From CAWBCI01 sp963787195 (lineage in GTDB: Bacteria; Bacteroidota; Bacteroidia; Bacteroidales; JAGOPY01), in assembly GCA_963787195.1 (NCBI GenBank), contig CAWBCI010000046.1, positions 1 to 30,748 on the forward strand: 30,748 nt of DNA, given 5' to 3'. Made by a program: the position numbers and the translations under genes. Shown in pieces: positions 1 through 7,845 of this stretch. Each line of letters opens with the position of its first letter. Positions within the stretch are counted from its first letter, which is position 1. The notes below the pieces were generated by a model. The model searched no databases. It saw nothing but the letters and a program-made list of their open reading frames with translations, and was not told the DNA's origin.

Positions 1-528
1 GCATTAGTCCTGTAAAGCCTCATTATAAATGATATCTCCATTTTTTCATTAAGAATTGGCGCTTATATCAAACAGAGAAATTCATTATCATCAAAATATC
101 CTGCAATAAATCCTCCCTTTACTAAACGCTGTAACTTTTATTCCTTAACTCGAAAAAACGGAATTGAGGACTCACTTTTAAACCTGTAAATTCTTCTGAC
201 CCAAAGTATTCCAGCCCCTGTAATAATAATCCGGATAGATTCCGGCAGAATACTTCTATTTCATAAACCTTTCAAATCTTAAACCCATGCCGCAATCCTG
301 TGGTTGATTACCTCAGCATTCAGCAACATGGATTCCTTATTCTGATTAAATGAAGAAAGGGTCATAAAACTTTATAAAAGAATCAATTCTTCTTTCATGA
401 CTAAATGAAAATTTCTTTAAATAGATTTCTCTTTTGAGATAAAAAAAATGACCCCCAATTTGGTATAAAATATGGGCAGGTCGCATATGCATTCAATTAA
501 AGGCAATATCATGCATTGCCGGATCAGA
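1..528. other. Intergenic region without a recognisable gene
   Basis: This stretch is AT-rich and has no convincing reading frame on either strand. It lies downstream of the minus-strand gene at 529. The only structure I see next to that stop codon is a short hairpin at 502-520 (GGCAAT, 7-base loop, ATTGCC). It could be a weak terminator for the minus-strand gene, but it lacks a clear T run. The left edge may be the end of a neighbouring gene's untranslated region; nothing more can be said. Confidence 0.5.
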
Positions 529-2160
529 TCAGTGCGAAATAATCAATTTTCCGGATAATGAATTATTGGAAGAAAGGAATGTATAAAAATAAAGCCCTTT
601 GCTTAATTGGCCGGTATTTAGATTTATCGTATTGCTTCCTCTGCTGAACTTTCTTTCGGCCACGACTGAAATAAGTTGTCCTTTATCATTATACAGGCTG
701 ATCTTTCCGAAAGTATCTTCAGCCAGTGACAGACTGATCATTGCCCGGTCTCTAGCTGGGTTTGGATAAGAGCTAATATGGTTTTGATCCATATTATTTT
801 CTGTAATCCCCACATTGGTGTTGGAGTTCTGCAGGATAATATTACCGTAACTGAAAGGCTGGATAATGAAACATCCGCCATAATTATAGAATACTTTAAA
901 GAAGATAGTGGATGTTTCCCCCATATTATCCCCATAATACAGGGTGACATCCGCATAAACCGAATCGTTAAGTGCGTCGAGGTTCCCTACTTGTCCGCTG
1001 CCGAATACATCATGGTAACCTTGCCAGAATATCCGGGAGGAGTCGTCGCAGAGCTGGGACTTCTCAAATGTAACATCACCGCTCCAATAATCATAACAGT
1101 CGGTGGCTGAAGCATAACTTAATTCCGGTGGCATATCCAGTTCCATTCCCCATATTGAACCGTATACATCACTATCCATTACCAGCTTGAACCGCACCGT
1201 TTTGGTTGCCCCTGGCTCGTAATAAGGATCGTCGATGCTAACTACATGAACACTCTGGAATTTTTGCTGATAGATCTGCACCCCTGAGATACCCGAATCC
1301 GGTACGATAAAATCGGGTATAGTTGATTCAGGGCAGTTGATATAGGCTGTGTCCTTCGATGTGACCGTCATGTTGGCGTAATATCCCGGCGGTACATTCA
1401 CAAAAGTAAAATTTCCGTCCGCATCGGTTTCGGCATACACCGGATCAATGGCAGATAAGCGGATGGTCCGGTTAGCGATGGGAATTGGAAGGCCTGTGGC
1501 TATATCATATAGGGTACCCGTAACTGTCGCCCCCGATTTCGGTTGCAGGTAAAAATCCATAGTTATCTCCTGCGGTCCGGTAGTGTCAACAACAAGTTGA
1601 ACCTCATCACCATAATAATAATCATTCTCGAAAACATTAAAAGTGTAAGTCCAGTCGGGGATGGAATCTTCGAAACTATAGCTTCCGTCATCATTTGACC
1701 AGGCAAAGAAAAATCCGGAATGGGCCTGAAAATCAAGACTCAGGCTCATGTTCTGGTCCGATATGGGAAGATTGGTAGTGGCATCATACAATGTACCGCT
1801 TACATGATAAACAGGATGATGTGGAGGGATATTGAATACGATACCGGTCACCTCAGCCCCGTCAACATAAATCGTGTCGGGATACGGAGTATACAGATAA
1901 TAATCTCCGTTAATAATGACGGGGGTATAATAATGAAATACCAGTGTATGGGCTCCGTCCGGAACATAATTGAAGGTAAATGTACCGTCGTCAGCCGTGT
2001 TTAGAAACTGGATCTGCCCGTTTTCCAGGTGCAGGTCCAATTCTATGCCTGCCAATCCGGCACCCGTTTCCGAATCCTCGGCTGTCCCGCTGACTGAATA
2101 TGCATAAGTATTAAAGGTTATGGCAATAAAGGAAAGTAATAGTAATCCAATTTTTTTCAT
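529..2160 (-). CDS. Type IX-secreted protein with three carboxypeptidase-regulatory-like domains
   Basis: This is a 543-residue secreted protein of unknown specific role, probably attached to or released from the cell surface. Residues 1-20 form a signal peptide (MKK, then a hydrophobic stretch ending in TYA). Three repeats of the carboxypeptidase-D regulatory-like (transthyretin-like) fold follow at about 22-110, 118-205 and 211-300; each opens with V-S/T-G-T and a D-x-x-T-x-x-P/G-I turn. A beta-rich middle region of unknown fold spans about 300-455. The end, from YPNPARDRA at about 468 to the final KLIISH, fits a type A sorting domain of the type IX secretion system, which is cleaved during outer-membrane export. 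The gene diverges from the two-component regulator gene at 2525. Its upstream region carries the same direct-repeat operator as that regulator gene. The start at 2160 is the natural one because it gives an intact signal peptide. Confidence 0.88.
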   Translation of the reverse strand: MKKIGLLLLSFIAITFNTYAYSVSGTAEDSETGAGLAGIELDLHLENGQIQFLNTADDGTFTFNYVPDGAHTLVFHYYTPVIINGDYYLYTPYPDTIYVDGAEVTGIVFNIPPHHPVYHVSGTLYDATTNLPISDQNMSLSLDFQAHSGFFFAWSNDDGSYSFEDSIPDWTYTFNVFENDYYYGDEVQLVVDTTGPQEITMDFYLQPKSGATVTGTLYDIATGLPIPIANRTIRLSAIDPVYAETDADGNFTFVNVPPGYYANMTVTSKDTAYINCPESTIPDFIVPDSGISGVQIYQQKFQSVHVVSIDDPYYEPGATKTVRFKLVMDSDVYGSIWGMELDMPPELSYASATDCYDYWSGDVTFEKSQLCDDSSRIFWQGYHDVFGSGQVGNLDALNDSVYADVTLYYGDNMGETSTIFFKVFYNYGGCFIIQPFSYGNIILQNSNTNVGITENNMDQNHISSYPNPARDRAMISLSLAEDTFGKISLYNDKGQLISVVAERKFSRGSNTINLNTGQLSKGLYFYTFLSSNNSLSGKLIISH

Positions 2161-2246
2161 GACTGTTAAAGTATCTCTTTGTTCAAATTATAATAATTTT
2201 TAGGTGTTATGATGAGATTTTATTATTTGCTACACATTGATAATCA

Positions 2247-2280
2247 TAAAAGTACCCTATAAACATCACGAAAGTATCAC
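2247..2280 (-). promoter_or_regulatory. Predicted operator and -7 box for the type IX-secreted protein gene
   Basis: Read on the minus strand, GTGATA (2280-2275) and GTGATG (2269-2264) lie 11 bp apart. TACTTTTA (2254-2247), one base off the Bacteroidota -7 box TAnnTTTG, starts exactly 15 bp after the start of the second half-site. The same geometry occurs at 2476-2509 and 5470-5503 on the plus strand. Direct repeats with 11-bp spacing are typical of OmpR/PhoB-type regulators, so the adjacent regulator at 2525 is the obvious candidate. The binding itself is inferred. Confidence 0.55.
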
Positions 2281-2475
2281 ATGTTCATATAATCTTTATA
2301 TATGAATTTTAATTTGAAGGAAAGTTGAGTCTGAAAGCATTGATATAAGTAAAAATGAAGGGAAATTGTAGCGAAGGAAATTAGTTTATGCCAGGTATTA
2401 AATTTTTATACAATTACTAATATTTTGATCTTCAGTAAACTTTTTTCCTTTAAATTCATTTAAATTTATAAGTTG

Positions 2476-2509
2476 GTGACATTTCTGTGATAATCAGGTT
2501 TTATTTTCG
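2476..2509 (+). promoter_or_regulatory. Predicted autoregulatory operator and -7 box of the two-component operon
   Basis: GTGACA (2476-2481) and GTGATA (2487-2492) are 11 bp apart. TATTTTCG (2502-2509), one base off TAnnTTTG, starts 15 bp after the start of the second half-site. The arrangement matches the sites before the genes at 529-2160 and 5534-6487. It suggests that the response regulator controls its own operon. The start codon follows at 2525, so the leader would be very short. Confidence 0.55.
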
Positions 2510-2524
2510 CTTAAATTTTTAGAT

Positions 2525-3235
2525 ATGAAAAAAGTATTGATAATTGAAGATGATAAGGATATCGTGGATTTGCTCTCTATACATTTAAAAGATCTTGATT
2601 GTGAAGTAGATGTAGCGTATGACGGTATAAACGGAGAGCAAAAAGCGCTGGAAGGAAACCAGGACCTTATCATCCTTGATATCATGTTACCCGGGAAAGA
2701 TGGAATAGCCATCGCTCAGAAAATGAGGGCGCTTGAGGTATATACTCCGATACTGATGCTAACTGCGCGTACGGAAGAGATAGACAAGGTACTTGGACTG
2801 GAATCCGGTGCAGATGATTATCTGACCAAACCTTTCGGCATCCGGGAATTTATTGCCCGTGTAAAAGCTATATTCCGCAGACAGGAACATATTGGCAAGC
2901 AAATGGCCCCGGACAGCACGGGCCCGATTCACCAGGGTGAATTGGAAATAGATCAGGATAAAAGAAAGGTAATTATCGCGGGAGAGAGAATAGAGTTGAC
3001 CCCCAAGGAATTCGATCTGCTGGTTTTGCTTGCATCCAACCCGGGTCGCAGCTATAGTCGCGACCAGTTGTTGAACACTGTCTGGGGATATGAATTCAGT
3101 GGATATGAGCATACTGTAAACTCACATATCAACCGGCTCCGGGCTAAAATTGAACCGGATTTTTCAAAACCCAGGTATATACTGACTACCTGGGGTATAG
3201 GTTATCGTTTTAATGATGAAATTTTAGAAAAATGA
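2525..3235 (+). CDS. OmpR/PhoB-family DNA-binding response regulator
   Basis: A 236-residue transcription factor controlled by phosphorylation from the histidine kinase encoded next to it. The receiver domain (1-115) has the acidic pair in IIEDD, the phospho-acceptor Asp52 (LILDIMLPG), the conserved Thr80 (LMLTA) and Lys102 (LTKPF). The C-terminal winged helix (about 135-232) has the family signatures LTPKEFDLL, GRSYSRDQLL and the C-terminal wing GIGYRF. Length and layout are normal for the family. The stop overlaps the kinase start by four bases (ATGA), so the two are translationally coupled. A direct-repeat operator with 11-bp spacing sits just upstream and recurs before two neighbouring genes encoding exported proteins. 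The signal and full regulon cannot be read from the sequence. Confidence 0.95.
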   Translation: MKKVLIIEDDKDIVDLLSIHLKDLDCEVDVAYDGINGEQKALEGNQDLIILDIMLPGKDGIAIAQKMRALEVYTPILMLTARTEEIDKVLGLESGADDYLTKPFGIREFIARVKAIFRRQEHIGKQMAPDSTGPIHQGELEIDQDKRKVIIAGERIELTPKEFDLLVLLASNPGRSYSRDQLLNTVWGYEFSGYEHTVNSHINRLRAKIEPDFSKPRYILTTWGIGYRFNDEILEK

Positions 3236-4701
3236 AGATATTTAACTTTGGAAAGAGCTTATACTGGAGGATCAGCGTCTCTTTCCTGATGATCCTGTTA
3301 TTACTTGGCCTGGCATACATACTTATTACCGCTGTGGCTGCCAATCATTATTTTAAAGAGACTACCCAGCGCCTCAATGCCCACGTGGCTGAAAGTATGC
3401 TGAAGGAGGTAAATCCTTTTGTTGATGGTAAAGTGAATAAGGAAGCCCTGGGGAAGATTATGCACTCCATGATGGCTGTGAATCCTTCCCTGGAAGTTTA
3501 TCTATTGGATCCGGATGGAAAGATACTGTCCTTCGTTGTTCTTGATAAGAAGGTGAAACTAAAGAGTATCAATCTTGGCCCTGTAAAAAAATTCATAAGC
3601 GACAAGGGCAATCGCTACGTTCTTGGCGATGATCCCAGGACTCCGGGCAAGAAAACTATATTTTCTGCGACTGAAGTCCGCGAAAATGGGAACTTACTGG
3701 GTTATGTGTACCTGGTGCTTGCAAGCGAACAATATGACAACATAACTTCTGCAATTGTGAGTAGTTACTGGTTAAAGGTCGGGACCAATGCCTTCATCCT
3801 TACCCTGCTGGCAGCATTTACAATCGGACTGGTCCTCATCTGGCTTGTAACCAAAAATCTTCAGGTCATTATTAATACATTCAAAAAATTTGAAAATGGT
3901 GACCTTAAAGCTCGTATCCCTGAGAAGAAAATGAAAGGGGAGCTGGCCATGCTGTCCAGGACTTTCAATAATATGGCCGACACCATACTCCGCAATATTG
4001 ATGAGATGAAACAGGTTGACAGTTTGCGACGCGAGCTGATTGCCAATGTATCACATGATTTGCGCAGCCCGCTTGCAGTTATTCATGGCTACATCGAAAC
4101 CATGATGATAAAAGATGAAAGTCTCAGCCCGGAGGAACGTCAGAAATATCTCAAAATAATACTTGATGGCAGTGAAAGGCTGAAAAACCTGGTGGCCGAT
4201 CTGTTTGAATTATCCAAACTGGATGCCAAGCAGATAAGTCTGAAGAAGGAAAAGTTTTTTATAAATGAATTGGTGGCGGATGCGGCCCAGCATTATGAAG
4301 TCTTTGCCGAGAAGAAGCATATTTCAATTAATTCCGATATATCCCAGTCATTGCCCATGGTAGAGGCTGATATATCCCTTATGGAGAGGGTGATACAGAA
4401 CCTCATGAGCAACGCCATACAGTACACTCCGGAAAACGGCAAGGTGACAGTTAAAGTCAAAAAGCTGGAAAAGGCCGTGGAGGTGGATGTTGAGAATACC
4501 GGGGAGGGCATAGCAGAACAGGATATCCCCCATATTTTTGACCGCTATTATAAGGTCAGTAAAGAGAAATCGGGAATAGAAGGTACCGGCCTGGGGCTTG
4601 CTATAGTGAAGAAGATCCTCGACCTGCACCAGGTGGCTATAAAGGTGCAGAGCAGTAAAGGATCAGTGACGCGCTTTTCATTTTCTTTACCGATTGATTA
4701 G
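3232..4701 (+). CDS. Membrane sensor histidine kinase with HAMP domain
   Basis: A 489-residue sensor kinase, partner of the response regulator just upstream. It has a first membrane helix at about 12-36, a periplasmic sensing region of about 145 residues with no recognised domain name, and a second helix at about 180-206. A HAMP linker follows (about 207-260), then the dimerisation and phospho-acceptor helix with His275 in NVSHDLRSPL. The ATPase domain has the N box (NLMSNAIQYTPEN), G1 box (VENTGEGI), F-type motif (IFDRYYK) and G2 box (GTGLGLAIVKK). All catalytic elements are present, so it should be active. It overlaps the regulator by four bases and is the last gene of the operon. A heptanucleotide repeat starts three bases after the stop. 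Confidence 0.94.
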   Translation: MKIFNFGKSLYWRISVSFLMILLLLGLAYILITAVAANHYFKETTQRLNAHVAESMLKEVNPFVDGKVNKEALGKIMHSMMAVNPSLEVYLLDPDGKILSFVVLDKKVKLKSINLGPVKKFISDKGNRYVLGDDPRTPGKKTIFSATEVRENGNLLGYVYLVLASEQYDNITSAIVSSYWLKVGTNAFILTLLAAFTIGLVLIWLVTKNLQVIINTFKKFENGDLKARIPEKKMKGELAMLSRTFNNMADTILRNIDEMKQVDSLRRELIANVSHDLRSPLAVIHGYIETMMIKDESLSPEERQKYLKIILDGSERLKNLVADLFELSKLDAKQISLKKEKFFINELVADAAQHYEVFAEKKHISINSDISQSLPMVEADISLMERVIQNLMSNAIQYTPENGKVTVKVKKLEKAVEVDVENTGEGIAEQDIPHIFDRYYKVSKEKSGIEGTGLGLAIVKKILDLHQVAIKVQSSKGSVTRFSFSLPID

Positions 4702-4703
4702 GG

Positions 4704-4745
4704 AAGTCTTTAGTCTTCAGTCTTTGGTTGTTGGTTGTCAGTCTA
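4704..4745. repeat. Degenerate heptanucleotide tandem repeat
   Basis: Six consecutive 7-bp units follow the histidine kinase stop codon: AAGTCTT, TAGTCTT, CAGTCTT, TGGTTGT, TGGTTGT, CAGTCTA. The 7-bp period is clear although the unit drifts. Similar arrays with other unit sequences occur in several spacers of this window. Confidence 0.75.
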
Positions 4746-4824
4746 TTCATCCGTTAATGAGCAGCTTTTAATTACATCTAATTTTCATCTGACTAATAAA
4801 TTATCTTTTTGCATTAGGCGGTTT

Positions 4825-5330
4825 GTTTGTGCGTGTATCCTCCCCAATCCCGGTTTGAAAACCGGGGCTAATTTCAGCCGTCCATACAGGACGGGCATTA
4901 TCATTGTGTTTAATCGATTTTAAACATTTCCCCTTTCCAACCCAACAAACAAAAACTTAATAACTATTCAACTTAAACTTTGCCCTTTGCATTTTGAACT
5001 TTGAACTGGATGTGTGTCGTCCCTTCGGGACTTGCGTTTGTGCCTGCATCCTCACAACCCCGACCTGAAGGTCGGGGCTAATTTCAGCCGTCCTTACAGG
5101 ACGGGCATTATCATTGTGTTTAATCGATTTTAAACATCTCCTCTTTCCAACCTAACCCAATCTAATCTAACAAACAAAAACTTAATAACTATTCAACTTA
5201 AACTTTGCCCTTTGCATTTTGAACTTTGAACTGAATGTGTGTCGTCCCTTAGGGACTTGCGTTTGTGCCTGCATCCTCACAACCCCGACCTGAAGGTCGG
5301 GGCTAATTTCAGCCGTCCTTACAGGACGAA
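4825..5330. repeat. Three tandem copies of a 211-225 bp hairpin-rich intergenic repeat
   Basis: Copies begin with GTTTGTGC at 4825, 5036 and 5261 (steps of 211 and 225 bp); the third is truncated after its second hairpin. A full unit has three small hairpins: one with arms CCCCGACC/GGTCGGGG (5058-5077, 5283-5302; diverged but compensated as CCCGGTTT/AAACCGGG at 4849-4866), one with CCGTCC/GGACGG arms (4878-4894, 5088-5104, 5313-5328), and one with GTCCC/GGGAC arms (5019-5031, 5244-5256). A heptanucleotide run lies between copies (4963-5007, 5194-5233). The compensatory changes in the first hairpin suggest selection on structure. It resembles REP-type extragenic palindromes. Open frames across it are not believable genes. 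Confidence 0.85.
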
Positions 5331-5353
5331 TTATGTAGGGATCCATTATAAAT

Positions 5354-5444
5354 CAATCTTCAATCTTCAATATCATATATTCAATTTTATATTCCCACTC
5401 TACACTCTACACTCTACACTCTACACTCTAAATTCTACACTTCT
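5354..5444. repeat. Heptanucleotide tandem repeat, 13 units
   Basis: The stretch reads in perfect 7-bp register: CAATCTT twice, then CAATATC, ATATATT, CAATTTT, ATATTCC, CACTCTA five times, AATTCTA and CACTTCT. The block of five identical units is the most recent-looking part. It lies between the hairpin repeats and the promoter of the lipoprotein gene at 5534. Confidence 0.88.
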
Positions 5445-5469
5445 TTTCTTACAAATCCTTTACCCTTCC

Positions 5470-5503
5470 GTGATACTCCCGTGATACCCCCACCTTAATT
5501 TTG
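5470..5503 (+). promoter_or_regulatory. Predicted operator and -7 box for the lipoprotein gene
   Basis: GTGATAC at 5470-5476 and 5481-5487 form an exact direct repeat 11 bp apart. TAATTTTG (5496-5503), a perfect TAnnTTTG box, starts 15 bp after the second half-site. This is the cleanest of three equal arrangements; the others precede the response regulator gene and the divergent type IX-secreted protein gene. The operator probably replaces a good -33 element, as is common for activator-dependent promoters (inference). Confidence 0.6.
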
Positions 5504-5533
5504 TCGACAGAAACAATTAAAAATTAAAGCCTT

Positions 5534-6487
5534 ATGAGAACGAGAACTAAACTGATTTCATTGATGTTCGTGCCGCTGATGATCCTTGCGGCATGTAAAA
5601 AAGACGACAACAAGGATATGAGCCCTCAGCCCAAGGACCCGAACACGGCTGCGAAAGCTTCTATCGACCGGTTCAGCCAGTCGGCGGGGACCCTCTTTGT
5701 AAGGGATGGTTCGAATGGTTTACCGGATGCTAACATGCCTGTCGATTTTGACCAGAGCCCATTTATCACTGAAGGTCTGGGACCGAACGGGATGATGGTA
5801 AAGTATTACAATTTTGACGTGATGCCGACTTCGGCCGCTCCTATTTATGTCCTGTTCCGTGATGGGGAATCTTCACCAGTCGACGGACAGTTGAATATTA
5901 TTGATGTAATCCCCGGGGATGCGGGTTATAATGATTTCTGGCAGGTTTACAAAGTTACTGTGCCATCGGATTATAAAGCCAATGTAGTTACTAGCTACCA
6001 GGAAATAATCTCCAACGGCTACACAGTGCAGCCTACCGGAACCATTGTGAATTGCCCGGTTGTACCGGAAGGCTCGACCGCCACCATGCGTTACACTACT
6101 TCAGAAGACAAGGGCCTTGTCATGGGCTGGTATAAAAGCAAAGTGGTCTTTTATTTCAGCTTTTTCGAGAAGAGCCTGATGGTGAGCGTTCCGGCTTCCG
6201 GCCCCGCGCAGGTGCCTACGGCTGACATCCTGGTCTGTTTCAATATTAACCCAGGTATGACAGGTGGTGGCCCGCCCTCAGGATTTGTTACAGAACCCGG
6301 TACGATGCAAACCCATAATGTAATTATGGCCAAGCCTGAAGATGCCGGATATTCACCACTTTGGGATGTGGATATTTATGACAATGCCGATTTTAATATG
6401 GTAATGAACTGGCAAACCGCTACTAGCGCCAATATCCTGGCTCAAGGTGCTGCACTGGTCAACTGCCCGGTAGTTTGGAAGCAGTAA
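5534..6487 (+). CDS. Secreted lipoprotein of unknown function
   Basis: A 317-residue predicted lipoprotein. The N-terminus has basic residues, a hydrophobic stretch and a lipobox LAAC with the lipidated Cys at residue 21, followed by KKDD. I do not recognise the rest. It is beta-rich and contains two similar PEDAGYS/PGDAGYN-DFW or LWDVDIYD segments (near 134 and 272) and two VNCPVV motifs (near 173 and 311), so it may consist of two related halves. Cysteine-containing NCPVV at both ends suggests structural equivalence. It is likely monocistronic: a strong terminator follows at 6520. The promoter carries the same operator as the two-component operon, so it may be a target of that system. Confidence 0.8.
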   Translation: MRTRTKLISLMFVPLMILAACKKDDNKDMSPQPKDPNTAAKASIDRFSQSAGTLFVRDGSNGLPDANMPVDFDQSPFITEGLGPNGMMVKYYNFDVMPTSAAPIYVLFRDGESSPVDGQLNIIDVIPGDAGYNDFWQVYKVTVPSDYKANVVTSYQEIISNGYTVQPTGTIVNCPVVPEGSTATMRYTTSEDKGLVMGWYKSKVVFYFSFFEKSLMVSVPASGPAQVPTADILVCFNINPGMTGGGPPSGFVTEPGTMQTHNVIMAKPEDAGYSPLWDVDIYDNADFNMVMNWQTATSANILAQGAALVNCPVVWKQ

Positions 6488-6519
6488 AGTCAGCGCATGT
6501 TAATCATTCATGATTGAAG

Positions 6520-6555
6520 CAGGCTGCCTGGTCCCCGGGCAGCCTGTTGTTTTTT
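6520..6555 (+). terminator. Rho-independent terminator after the lipoprotein gene
   Basis: CAGGCTGCC (6520-6528) and GGCAGCCTG (6538-6546) form a perfect 9-bp GC-rich stem with a 9-base loop, followed directly by TTGTTTTTT. It lies 33 bases after the stop codon at 6487 and separates the lipoprotein gene from the surface-protein pair downstream. Confidence 0.9.
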
Positions 6556-6620
6556 AACATTTCGGTAACATTATATAACAGTTCTATAACAATCTGAGCA
6601 TTAAGGATGTCCTACTTTTG
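6555..6620 (+). promoter_or_regulatory. Promoter with four helically phased TAACA repeats
   Basis: TAACA occurs at 6555, 6566, 6576 and 6587, that is at steps of 11, 10 and 11 bp, one DNA turn each. A perfect -7 box TACTTTTG follows at 6613-6620. This resembles an operator for an OmpR/PhoB-type regulator bound as a tandem array. It differs from the GTGATA sites in sequence and in its distance to the -7 box, so a different regulator is possible. The gene starts at 6758, which leaves a leader of about 130 bases. Confidence 0.45.
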
Positions 6621-6757
6621 AACGCCCATGTCATGCTATCAGATCATATTGGCATTCAACAATAAATTATTTTCAGTCTCTTCCTTCCCTTTACCTGAAA
6701 GTAACCATCTATTTATAAACCTGAATCTCATTATAAATCCCATCAAATCTTTTATTT

Positions 6758-7822
6758 ATGAAAAGAATTTTTACTCTTTTTATTTTGATAATGATCATGA
6801 TAAACCGGCCGGTTTTCAGTCAGGTCGCGATCAATTCCGACGGGTCGACACCCGATCCCTCGGCCATGTTGGACATTAAAAGCACCGATAAAGGGGTCCT
6901 GATCCCACGTATCGCGACTACCGAAATGTATACCATATCTTCCCCTGCCAAGGGCCTCATGGTATATGTGACCGACGATTCCTGCTTTTATTATTACGAT
7001 GGCTCGGCCTGGGAAAAAGTGGGCCACACCGCCGGGCAATGGACCGAATCGGGTGTGAATATTTATGCATCCAATAGTGGCAATGTCGGTATAAATGTAA
7101 CCGATCCAAGCGAGAAACTGGATATTGATGGGAATATTCTCCTTAGAAGTAATTCGGGGATATTGCATCAACAAAGTCCTAACAACTACCTGAAATTTGT
7201 AGGTAATAACGATACAAAAATATCCGGGGACAGTTTTCTGAGACTCCAGATCGGTGGCATTGACAAAGGATATATCACCAGTTCCCAGTTCAACATTCAC
7301 AACGAGCTTATTGCCGATGGAAATGTGGGAATCGGTACCACTTCACCAGGTGCCAAATTACATGTTGTGGGAGATATAAAGATAGAAGACGGGAACCAGG
7401 GGGCAGGAAAGGTTCTGGTGTCGGATACCAATGGTCTTGCCGGTTGGGCCGACCCGAACGATGCGGTTGCGGTGCCCGATACGGCCCAGCCCATTCCTAT
7501 TCGTTATCACGGTTCATATCTTTATGTATATCCCCAGGATAACGGCACAGGTCTCGACTGGTCGCAGGCTGAATCCATCTGCGCCAGCCTGGATGCCTTC
7601 GGTTATACCGACTGGTACCTACCCGACCTGAACGAGCTGAATGCCATGTACAAGCAATCTTACCTGATCACAGGACTGGAGGAAGACAATTCCTATAAAT
7701 ACTGGAGCGGGACACAATCCGACTCCACCAATGCCTTCACCCTGAGGCTGGATTATGGCGGCCCTGATCCCGACAATATATCGGATACTTCGGGCCATAG
7801 CTGCAGGTGTATCCGTAAGTAA
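6758..7822 (+). CDS. Surface or tail-fibre-like protein with C-terminal DUF1566 (Lcl-type) domain
   Basis: A 354-residue exported protein with a signal peptide (1-21, ending VFSQ). Residues 25-70 carry the PSAMLDIKSTDKGVLIPRI motif common at the start of Bacteroidota fibre-like proteins. The middle has GNVGINVTDPSEKLDI and GNVGIGTTSPGAKLHVVG repeats, typical of trimeric beta-helical shafts. The end (about 255-354) matches the DUF1566/Lcl C-terminal type: GYTDWYLPDLNELNAMY, YWSGTQSD and a closing CRCIRK. The function is likely a surface appendage or adhesin; no catalytic site is seen. The next gene starts 23 bases downstream and encodes another fibre-like protein, so the two are probably co-transcribed. 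Confidence 0.8.
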   Translation: MKRIFTLFILIMIMINRPVFSQVAINSDGSTPDPSAMLDIKSTDKGVLIPRIATTEMYTISSPAKGLMVYVTDDSCFYYYDGSAWEKVGHTAGQWTESGVNIYASNSGNVGINVTDPSEKLDIDGNILLRSNSGILHQQSPNNYLKFVGNNDTKISGDSFLRLQIGGIDKGYITSSQFNIHNELIADGNVGIGTTSPGAKLHVVGDIKIEDGNQGAGKVLVSDTNGLAGWADPNDAVAVPDTAQPIPIRYHGSYLYVYPQDNGTGLDWSQAESICASLDAFGYTDWYLPDLNELNAMYKQSYLITGLEEDNSYKYWSGTQSDSTNAFTLRLDYGGPDPDNISDTSGHSCRCIRK

Positions 7823-7845
7823 TAAGTCAAGTCTAAATTTTAATA

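Noticed and set aside
4825..5330. Possible CRISPR array
   Set aside because: The repeat units are over 200 bp, only three, and contain multiple hairpins; no short regular repeat-spacer pattern or cas gene is present.
4735..5484. Open frames across the tandem repeats at 4735-4923 and 5239-5484
   Set aside because: They are translations of hairpin and heptanucleotide repeats; no start context, no protein-like composition.
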